A stretch of DNA of 64,000 nt from Asterias amurensis (taxonomy: Eukaryota > Echinodermata > Asteroidea > Forcipulatida > Asteriidae): assembly GCF_032118995.1 (NCBI RefSeq), contig NC_092650.1:4960001-5024000 (forward strand). Reading direction: 5' to 3'. Position 1 is the stretch's first letter; each line of letters begins with the position of its first letter. The position numbers and the translations under genes are program-made. A model generated the notes under the pieces. The model worked only from the letters and a program-made list of their open reading frames with translations. It searched no databases and was not told the origin of the DNA. Shown piece after piece: positions 57,501-64,000 of this stretch.

Positions 57501-58034
57501 GGAATTCCTTTTTACAAAATTCATCAAAAAGGTTTGAGATTAAGCGATCGGTCTATAGACCCATTGCACATGATGTCACATTCCCAAGAAGGAGGCAGAT
57601 CATTGGACAATAGGTGTTCTCTGTGCTTAAAAGCATGCGCATGACCTCAGCGTACCTATAGTGTTTCGCGTTATGCAAGGGGGAGCTATTGATTTCTTAC
57701 ACAATACAGAATGCGCCTACGAACAATGCGCGTAGTTTGGGATGGCAACTGTCTTCTGTGCATGTTTGTTTTCAATTTTGACACCCAAAATGGCAACCAG
57801 CAAAGGCACATGTGAGTACGCTGCGCGTATTGCAAGGGGTCTATTCTTTAAATTGACATTAATCTTTCTTCTACTCTTTTGTTAACGCAGAGCATCTTGG
57901 TACAAGTCCGATCAGCGATCATGTCCGATCCCAATGCAAGGCTACATCGATCCCAAGCGAACGTGCCATACACTATGACGGAAGCTAAGATGGCATTCCA
58001 ACGAATGGTTGATCGATACAAATGGGATAAGTAA
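51377..58034 (+). CDS. UBE2Q: Ubiquitin-conjugating enzyme E2 Q-like (UBE2Q family), 325 aa
   Basis: E2 enzyme that would carry ubiquitin as a thioester on Cys262 and pass it to substrate or E3. Eight exons (listed separately) join in frame to 325 residues. Residues 1-~100 resemble the RWD-like N-terminal region of UBE2Q1/Q2, residues 107-132 are an acidic linker (REDEGDDDSETEMDYND), and residues about 168-325 form the UBC domain: LFLWDVQLTDFD, LEVIFPDDYPMSPPFIRVV, then HVTVGGSICMELLTKSGW with the catalytic Cys. As in UBE2Q proteins there is no HPN tripeptide before the Cys, and CMELLT is the family signature. The C-terminus (AKMAFQRMVDRYKWDK) ends before the GW-TPP tail of vertebrate members. 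An in-frame TAG at 51332-51334 upstream supports the chosen start. It could instead be a divergent paralogue; a one-to-one assignment to UBE2Q1, Q2 or QL1 is not possible. Confidence 0.9.
51786..51992. mobile_element. MITE family M5, partly disrupted
   Basis: AGGGCCAGCAGTCACGTGTA ... CGCATTCTATTGGTTGAATT at left and TTATCGCTGCAATGTGAATG plus GCCCTTTA at right. In UBE2Q-like intron 1. Confidence 0.65.
52070..52585 (+). pseudogene. LINE pol 3' remnant with tail
   Basis: QIQFKIILLTFKALHDTP and STKTLEFTF ... FQQKLKTHLFMLAF match the extreme C-terminus of CR1/L2-type pol proteins, but about 60 residues between them do not fit, so the copy is rearranged. The tail CCTCATAAATGCTGTATTAT plus an ATTATTATT run marks a 3' end. 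Intron 1 of the UBE2Q-like gene. Confidence 0.7.
52645..52749 (+). CDS. UBE2Q: UBE2Q-like exon 2
   Basis: Residues 65-99 (ISNSSNDDVMRIVRNIHGVN ... YLGKVTAALEP). Acceptor TTCTGTAG, donor GTGAGT. Confidence 0.88.
52750..54298 (+). other. UBE2Q-like intron 2
   Basis: Apart from the family C SINE at 53985 it is unassigned. 53690-53910 is GC-richer, with CTGCAGCTGCAGCTGTGGCT and TGACACAGGGGTGGGGGC, but shows no coding match. Confidence 0.5.
53985..54230 (-). repeat. tRNA-derived SINE, family C
   Basis: On the minus strand: A-box-like CATGGCCAAGCGGTCTAGTG, B-box-like GTGTGGGTTTGATACCCGG, and further along GGTAACCCTGTTTCAGCCCC. Related to 6690 and 62495. Confidence 0.7.
54299..54411 (+). CDS. UBE2Q: UBE2Q-like exon 3 (acidic linker)
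   Basis: Residues 100-136 (LVNTHISREDEGDDDSETEM, then DYNDYYNNLDEPEPPHA). Acceptor CTTTTCAG, donor GTAATA. Confidence 0.87.
54418..55020 (-). repeat. SINE family B, interrupted
   Basis: Tail end at left (TAGCGCACATATCGGCCACT, ACGCTCCTGACGC), then a body with GTTTACAAGGTGCTG and ACACACAGGACCAACAGCTT. The tRNA-like head is at about 54960-55018 (minus: TATGGCCTAGCGATTAAGAG). About 170 bp of unrelated sequence (54780-54950) separates body and head. In UBE2Q-like intron 3. Confidence 0.65.
55306..55400 (+). CDS. UBE2Q: UBE2Q-like exon 4
   Basis: Residues 137-168 (KAVADSVYDEDSDLTKYSGS ... TSVRRLIL). Acceptor AAAACAG, donor GTAAGC. Confidence 0.87.
55743..55819 (+). CDS. UBE2Q: UBE2Q-like exon 5 (start of UBC fold)
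   Basis: Residues 169-194 (DLKMFRQSDGKFGIRGSPRN, then DNLFLW). Acceptor TGTCATAG, donor GTAAGT, which runs directly into the foldback at 55823. Confidence 0.9.
55823..55955. repeat. Foldback hairpin, family F1, abutting a splice donor
   Basis: AGTAGTG ... AGTTCTTTAACGGCTGTTTA ... CAGGGTCGTTGCCGTGC pairs with GCACGGCAACGAGCCTGCAA ... TTTAAACGGACGTTAAGAAC ... CACTACT, with a seven-base loop (CTTTATC). The left arm begins four bases into intron 5. ATTCCCATTCATAAATGCC follows, as at 33793. Confidence 0.88.
56299..56473 (+). CDS. UBE2Q: UBE2Q-like exon 6
   Basis: Residues 195-252: DVQLTDFDAGSPLTRDLNRY, ELHLEVIFPDDYPMSPPFIR, VVKPRFEFLT. Acceptor TGGTACAG, donor GTAAAA. Confidence 0.94.
56531..56901 (+). 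mobile_element. MITE family M1, TTAA-bounded
   Basis: Runs from TTAAAGGCAGTGGACACTAT to ATAGTATCCACTGCCTTTAA. It sits 57 bp after the exon 6 donor, behind a G run at 56512-56526. Confidence 0.9.
56905..57070 (-). repeat. SINE family A
   Basis: Minus strand: CAACCTCAGTGGTTTAGTTG, AAGGTCATGGGTTTTAATCC and the CCTGTGGATTT / TTCACAGG hairpin. It follows directly on the M1 element. Confidence 0.7.
57242..57318 (+). CDS. UBE2Q: UBE2Q-like exon 7 (catalytic Cys)
   Basis: Residues 253-278: GHVTVGGSICMELLTKSGWR and PTNDIE. Cys262 is the expected thioester site. Acceptor TGTTGCAG, donor GTAAGT. Confidence 0.95.
57552..57842 (+). repeat. Dispersed element related to 49318
   Basis: CTATAGACCCATTGCACATG near the left end opposes GCAAGGGGTCTATTC at the right. 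The body includes GAAGGAGGCAGATCATTGGA, also present near 55131-55152. In UBE2Q-like intron 7. Confidence 0.6.
57891..58034 (+). CDS. UBE2Q: UBE2Q-like exon 8 (stop codon)
   Basis: Residues 279-325 (SILVQVRSAIMSDPNARLHR ... AFQRMVDRYKWDK) and TAA at 58032-58034. Acceptor TAACGCAG. Confidence 0.92.
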   Translation, partial: SILVQVRSAIMSDPNARLHRSQANVPYTMTEAKMAFQRMVDRYKWDK

Positions 58035-58140
58035 TGTTTAATGTGCATCAACTCTTGCTGCTGCGTGTTTTGGCACCTTATGTCCCTAAATCATTCAAAA
58101 ATATCAGAAATCAAATTGAAGCACGTTTGCTTTTTTAGAT

Positions 58141-58380
58141 GTTGTGGCCAAGCGATCTACATGTAGGACTGTGGACTCAAGTTTTGAATGTGGGTTCGAA
58201 TCCTAGTCTGGTCAGCCACAACACTTGCGTCCTTGAGCAAGGCACTTTATCATAACTACTTCTCTCCACCCAGAAGTATAAATGGGCAACGGCAGGAGCT
58301 GGGGAGTACACTGCGATGGACTGGCATCCTGTCCAGAGGGAAAATAAATGGTCTCAGTCATTTAGTGCCAAAGAGACTAG
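58141..58380 (+). repeat. tRNA-derived SINE, family D
   Basis: GTTGTGGCCAAGCGATCTAC (A box) and AATGTGGGTTCGAATCCTAG (B box), then TTGAGCAAGGCACTTTATCA and ACTTCTCTCCACCCAGAAGT as at 44030. It contains an AATAAA at 58343 that could serve the upstream gene. Confidence 0.78.
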
Positions 58381-59319
58381 TATGAGCCTCATTGGTACAG
58401 GACAGGCATTACTTTACCTTTAACCCTTTAGTCCCTGCACCGCCCGAGTTTGCTGAAATCCAATTTCTCAAGATTCTTGCAGTAAATTACTGGAATCGTA
58501 GTTCAAATTTTAAAAGATAGCAATGGCTTAATGTGTATGCACAATTTTTTACCCTTTCGGTAATATTTGTATAAAAGTACAAGTTCTCATGGGAACAATA
58601 AATGCCTCTCGTTAAACGGCTACGGTAATTTTTACGGCGAATATTTTTGTGCACGGATAAAATGAACACAAAAGCTTTTCAAGGCTTTTGTCTGGCTCAA
58701 TGCTCATACTGATTAAATGCGAAGGCGTTAATTTTCGACAATATCATCATAAATGATGAACAGTTTCCTGTTTAAATACTGATGAGCGTTTTATTTTTCG
58801 TAAGAGCTAAATTATTTCATCATCATTAGCTTCGACAAGTCAACTGTGAAGGGAGAATTAATAACGATCTATAACAACTAGATATATTAACAAATGCGTA
58901 GACCTACTAATGACTATCGAATTTTCTTTTGATGTTCCTTTTTTTCTACAAACACAAGCTAGCGAGGTTTCCTCGTACCGCATACAGTGTATCGCTATAT
59001 GCGGCTGGGCGGTACAGTGGCTAAATGGTTAATAATAATTTACAATAATAATTTGCGGGGCTAATCGCCCTTACTCGCAGCTAGAGCTGAATTGCAAAGG
59101 ACGCGGCTACAACGTGTTCGAGAAGCAGGCATGCAAGGGCGCATTCAGCTGCAAGCTACATCAACCCATTATGACCACAGAGAACAGCCAAAATCTAAAG
59201 TATTTTATTTTTTTCCTGAGGAAGGAAAAACTGCAAGCAATGCATTTGCCACACTTGTGTTTTTTTGGTGGGTTTTGAGATAAAGGCCATGCCAATAGGG
59301 GAACTATGTCATTATCAAC

Positions 59320-60056
59320 TTTATCTACCAGTACGCGCTAATCCACCAATCAGATGCTCGAACTGGAGGGGGGATAAAAACATTTATCTTCCAGTACGCG
59401 CGTATCCACCAATCAGATGCTCGAACTGGAGGGGGGATAAAAACATACAACTTACTACATACCACTTCCTCTGTTTTATATCCTACTTCCTCTGTATTAA
59501 TTACACAGTGCGTATTGTGAAATGTCATTTTGTTACGCTCCGTATACGGACAGTGCAAAAATTACATTCTAAACTTTGTGCGCGTGAAAAAAAAAAACGC
59601 TCTGAAATTTCAAATTTTGCGCATTGCAAGTGAAACTGGAAGATAAATTTCGGCCTCGTTGGATATGGGACGCAGAAGCGCTATATTTTTTCGTATTCCA
59701 CTCGCGCTTGTGTGATAATTACTTTCTGTGTTTTATATCCTACTTCCTCTATTTTTATTACACAGTGCGTGTTGTGAATGTCAATGCGTCACGCTCCGTA
59801 TACGGACATTGCAAAAATTACATTCTAAACTTTTGTGCGCTTTGTCGCAAAATAACGTCCTGAAATTCAAAAACTTTGAGCGTTGATGAACATAAAACTA
59901 GAAGATAAATTTGTTATAACACACGCGCTCGTGGTATACAATAAAATATAGCGTGTCTGCGTCCCATATCCAAATCGGCCTTCTGCCTCATTGGATATGG
60001 GGCGCAGACGCGCTATCTTTTTCCGTATTCCACTCGCGCTTGTGTGATAACTTATA
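59320..60056. repeat. Compound tandem and inverted repeat array
   Basis: Two 63-bp units (59320-59382, 59383-59445; CACCAATCAGATGCTCGAAC, GGAGGGGGGATAAAAACAT) are followed by two diverged units of about 200-260 bp sharing TTTATATCCTACTTCCTCT, GCTCCGTATACGGACA and AAAAATTACATTCTAAACTT. Then come inverted and direct copies of TATTCCACTCGCGCTTGTGT / GGATATGGG(A/G)CGCAGA. Not coding. Confidence 0.85.
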
Positions 60057-60369
60057 ATGTGGTTTTTGTATGCTTCGCAGCTGACATTTTTAGAAAGATA
60101 TTTTGAAATCTGTAGCTACCTATCTTGAGCAGAGAGGAATGACAAGCGAAATCTCTACTTTTTAAGAAAATGTTTTATGTACATACATGTAATAAGTCCA
60201 AAGATAACTTTTAATGTTTTAGTTAAGATATAGTTAAAAAAAGTGATTTTGTGAAAGTGACCAAAACCATTTTCCCTTTTGAAGGGCTTTGACTTGCTAT
60301 AGAAGTTAACTCATAGGCCCTACCTGTCCATTTGTGGGTTTTTTTAAGAGTACAACAACTGTATTGATA

Positions 60370-60735
60370 TTAACTTTGGTTTTTACCCATACACCGATGT
60401 GTGTTAGCACTGTATTCTCAGTACTTTTCCCGAGTCCTGTGAAAAAATATCACAGGCATGTTACTCCGGTGGGATTCGAACCCACGACCCTTGCAATTCT
60501 AGAGCAGTGTCTTACCAACTAGACTACCGAGGTTGCCCGGTAGCTAGAGGCAGTTCGAATCCTATGTTTTGGCAGCGGGTACCGCAACGATATAAGAGAT
60601 GCTAAATTTGCATCGGGATAAAGAATATTAAGTTTGGTTTTTACACATACACCGATGTGTGTTAGCACTGTATACTCAGTACTTTCCTCGAGTACTGTGA
60701 AAAAATATCACAAACATGTTACTCGGGTGTATTGA
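60370..60735 (-). repeat. SINE family A, one full and one partial copy
   Basis: Minus strand: CAACCTCGGTAGTCTAGTTG, CTGCTCTAGAATTGCAAGGG, TCGTGGGTTCGAATCCCACC and the CCTGTGATATT / TTCACAGG hairpin. A headless copy from about 60625 repeats ACACCGATGTGTGTTAGCAC. Confidence 0.82.
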
Positions 60736-61466
60736 TTGAATTCGAACACTTGAACACTTGGCATTTTGGATGGTAAGCATGAAAATCTGGTAAAGCTTTT
60801 CATACACATTGGCAAGAAGAAAAAAACAAGCTTTGGTTCCCAGTCACAAAAACTGTTTACATTTTTTGTTTTAATATCAACAAAATGTTTGCAGTTAAGC
60901 CCTTGGCTGCCATGGGATTGTTTTTTAATGAATAAATAATTAAAATCTTGGCTGGTAACCCATTCACCTACCCGTTTCTTGTCAATTGTTTGTTGTGCCC
61001 AAAAAAACTTATGAAAATGGGATCATGGTGTTCTCCAAAGTATCGTTGTTGAGAAATTGACACCAATAAAGTTCTATCGTTCAATGAAATAAAAAGTGAA
61101 AAAGAAATTCATGAAACATTATTATTCCATAATTTAAAACTCTTAAATAATAACTTATTTTTATGCTTGTGTAGTGATATCATGGTGAATAATTTTTCTA
61201 AATTTGAGATACAAGTTTGGGGGAAATTACAAAAATGTAATACTATTTTGTTATAAAGTGTGTTTTTACAATATGTACATGGTTGTCATACAAATTATAT
61301 GTTGATCTGTATTTTAGAAACATGTGCTCTATGTTTAATTGGTACCTTTAGCCGCTTTACATTGGACGATGTCTTATTGCGTAAACCTTTTCTGAACTCG
61401 ATAACAAATGTTTATTTATGTTTCAGAATTGCAACATCTCCTTTTGATTTGGTCATTTATGTCAGT

Positions 61467-61849
61467 TTAAGGCAGTGGAAACTATTGGTAATTGTCACGA
61501 ATATCCTCCACAGTTGGTGTATCTCAACATTTGCATAAAATAACTAACCTGTGAAAATTTGAGCTCAATCGGTCATCGAAGTTGCAAGAAAATAATGAAA
61601 GAAAAAAACACCCTTGTTACACAAAGTTGTGTGCATTTAGATGGTTGATTTCGAGACCTCAAGTTCTAAACTTGAGGTCTCGAAATCAAATTCGTGAAAA
61701 TTACTTCTTTCTCAAAAACTATGGCACTTCAGAGGGAGCCGTTTCTCACACTGTTGTATACCATAACCTCTTCCCATTACTCGTCACCAACAAAGGTTTT
61801 ATGCTAATAATTATTTTGAGTAATTACCAATCGTGTCTACTGCCTTTAA
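61467..61849 (-). mobile_element. MITE family M1, reverse orientation
   Basis: Starts TTAAGGCAGTGGAAACTATT and ends CAATCGTGTCTACTGCCTTTAA (two bases varied). Central TTCGAGACCTCAAGTTCTAA / ACTTGAGGTCTCGAAATC is a near-perfect palindrome. Confidence 0.88.
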
Positions 61850-61988
61850 TGTTTTTTACACCCAATATATTCCATTATTAAGCTTGCAACGACATACACT
61901 CCTCATGCAAAAATGCATCAGGAATAAAGAATAGTTTGGGGTTTTATGCCTAACCCAACCGATGTGTGTGTGATAAGTTTGTGTACTA

Positions 61989-62134
61989 AAGCCTGGTTCA
62001 TACTTCTTGTGGAATCGTAGCAAACTTCCCAGCACTAGACGAGGAAAAACATCAAGAATGTATACTTTAAGATTGTTTGTCACATCATTTGCTTTGCATT
62101 CATTCTCATGTGAAGTATGAACCGGGCAGGCTTT
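61989..62134. repeat. Inverted-repeat element (about 146 bp)
   Basis: AAGCCTGGTTCATACTTC is mirrored by GAAGTATGAACCGGGCAGGCTT; the loop region is AT-rich. Confidence 0.7.
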
Positions 62135-62494
62135 GGTAGTTTTTCCCTGAATCCTGCAAAAGAAATTAAATATTACCTAATTCATGTGACACTCTGACCA
62201 AAAATTATATTATTATTTTTGTTTTAATACTTACATTCATGTCTTGATATACTTGTACATTATATGGATACAAAATATTAATTTCTGCCATATCAAGTCA
62301 AAACATTCCATCAGAATGATTTTTTTCTGATCAGTGTTACACACGTAACCATACAAAATAATTAGATTGAAGCAGGGAAACACATGTAAATTCATAAAAA
62401 AAACTTATCTCTTTGTCAGATATAAATAGTGTGTATTTTGAATAAATCAATCTTTGCTTAACTTAGTTTTGCATTTCGTTTTCTTTTATTGCCA

Positions 62495-62705
62495 CCTGCT
62501 CCTAGGGCTGAAACAGGGTTACCCCTTTCACAGTCCATACGAATGTAGGCTTGGGTATCTTCAACTCGAAAGCCTAGCCGTTAGAGCAGAAAGCACTACC
62601 TCCCCAATTGTATGAAGCAAGCGTCACAACCAGGATCCAAACCCACACCCTGCTGATCAAACCCCAGTGCTTGATACCGCCCTGCCGTGACACTCATGCC
62701 ACAAA
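62495..62705 (-). repeat. tRNA-derived SINE, family C
   Basis: Minus strand: GTGTCACGGCAGGGCGGTAT, CAGGGTGTGGGTTTGGATCC, then GGTAGTGCTTTCTGCTCTAA and GGTAACCCTGTTTCAGCCCT. This is the fullest copy of the family here. Confidence 0.72.
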
Positions 62706-64000
62706 TTGCAATTGGATGAACTCACTCATTTTCAGGAAAAGCTGATAAGTTACCAGGACCAATTTTAATCTCCATTATTTACCAGTAGTGTCCAGTGCAT
62801 TTTAAACCCGAGTGTGCCACACTTTTTCCAAGCCCAGCCAATCATCAACTTGCTAAGAGTGCAATTTATGTTCCTGAAATGATGGCATTTAGAGCCGTAA
62901 GTTACAAATTATGCGTGGCGGTGAAAGGGGAAATAGAAGAATTAAGATGAATAGTGTAGTGGCCTATTGTGTGCATTTAGTTTTATGTATAAAGTGAAAG
63001 AAGGAAAACCCCACAAACTACAAACTACATGTTTAATACCGAAATACATACAAACCAATAGAATGGCAACGTTTATATGCAATCACAAAAACAAAGACCG
63101 GCAGACTCGTCTAGGCGTCCGAGTGGCCCAAAGCTAAAATCACTTGCCTAAGGCCTGCAATCCACAAATTTGAGCACTGCACGATGTGATAGACCTTGTC
63201 AGGATGGAAAACTGGACTGCAGAATTGGTGGCGTTACTGGCCAATGGACCGATCCAGTAGGCTCCGCCCACGACGCACATGTGAGCAAGAACACATGGGG
63301 CTCTCCAATGTCTTTCTGCATAACTCTGCCGCGCGTGGCAAGATACGCGCACGCTTGTCGGACCTAAGTGTCGGACCTTCGTGGCGTTGTGATTGGTCAA
63401 TACGCAATGGGGCAGAGCTTAATGGATCGTTCTATTGCTATATGCTAAACATACTGGTTTATGGTCAGTGGTTCCCTGGTTGTTTGAAACTTAACTTCTC
63501 TCCGAAACCCAGACTTTCTGGCATTGACTTTTCCTACTAAATGTACTACATGTAGGAACCAGATTTTCTCAACACAATGATGAGGCTATCTATCAGCTGC
63601 TTGCTTCAAACAAGGGGAAATACTTTGTCTTCATAAATTTCCATAGGAAATAATTTTTTTTCCACATGGAACATTCCAAATGAATCAAGAACCTTCAAAG
63701 TTAAGTTCTACCGCGATCATATGCAATATGAGCTCAGCCCTCAATTGACATTAAGCCCCGCCCACAATAAGTTACCCCTTGATTGATATCTTCCATAGAG
63801 TTATATAAGAACTAGAGGGCGCATTGGTGATGTTGCTTGCACAAATGTAACGGGACAAGGAGACATGCGAGCCCAATTCTGTATGCGCGTTGAACATGAA
63901 GAACTCGATGCTGTTTTGTCAACTTACAAAATGACGGCACTAACACACGCTCTGTGATGCTGTTTTGCAGGAGTGTTTTGTCAACTTAGAAAATGGCCAC

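Larger units (their letters stand above)
58035..64000. other. Region downstream of the UBE2Q-like gene
   Basis: No gene recognised. Repeats at 58141, 59320, 60370, 61467, 61989 and 62495 are listed. 63108-63180 (GGCGTCCGAGTGGCCCAAAG) looks like a decayed tRNA-type SINE head. The last kilobase is unassigned. Confidence 0.5.

Noticed and set aside
59265..59633. 122-codon open frame with an internally repeated peptide (YPPIRCSNWRGDKNI)
   Set aside because: The peptide repeat is only the translation of the 63-bp non-coding tandem repeat; the reverse strand is open too.
5965..61849. Regularly recurring repeat as a CRISPR-like array
   Set aside because: The copies are 360-440 bp dispersed elements in both orientations with TTAA borders in a eukaryotic genome.
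63140..63540. Overlapping frames of 65-114 codons near the right edge
   Set aside because: Several frames are open on both strands over a decayed SINE-like stretch and no family is recognised.

Overview
The window is animal nuclear DNA: three intron-rich, GT-AG spliced protein genes in AT-rich sequence crowded with short inverted-repeat elements, tRNA-derived SINEs and a LINE. The gene families are bilaterian and the repeat types fit a marine deuterostome invertebrate. An echinoderm, perhaps a sea star, is my best guess, made from general resemblance and not from a search. Intron phases close exactly in all three gene models (2013 nt in frame so far, 1218 nt, and 978 nt).

Region 1 (97-29893, minus strand): an ESRP/fusilli orthologue, an epithelial splicing regulator. 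Thirteen coding exons give 671 residues from the start codon to the beginning of the last RRM-like segment. The 3' end of the gene lies beyond base 1. Its introns (0.3-7.1 kb) carry most of the repeats. The 43-nt exon 8 sits between two copies of the same inverted-repeat element in opposite orientation.

Region 2 (29894-37198): a 7.3 kb intergenic stretch separating the divergently transcribed ESRP and F-box genes. I see no gene in it. It holds one inverted-repeat element, one SINE and four hairpin (foldback) sequences.

Region 3 (37199-45938, plus strand): a complete nine-exon F-box gene of the FBXO31 family (405 aa). Intron 4 holds a 5'-truncated non-LTR retrotransposon, antisense, with an uninterrupted reverse transcriptase frame. 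It is nested inside an older inverted-repeat element.

Region 4 (45939-51376): repeats only.

Region 5 (51377-58034, plus strand): a complete eight-exon UBE2Q-type ubiquitin-conjugating enzyme (325 aa). An SCF substrate receptor and an E2 therefore lie in tandem about 5.4 kb apart; a functional link is possible but unproven.

Region 6 (58035-64000): repeats only, including a compound tandem/inverted array at 59320-60056.

The most unusual signals are in the repeats: an element body that occurs with at least three different terminal repeats, SINEs whose tails resemble the 3' end of the resident LINE, and a foldback hairpin overlapping the splice donor of UBE2Q-like exon 5.
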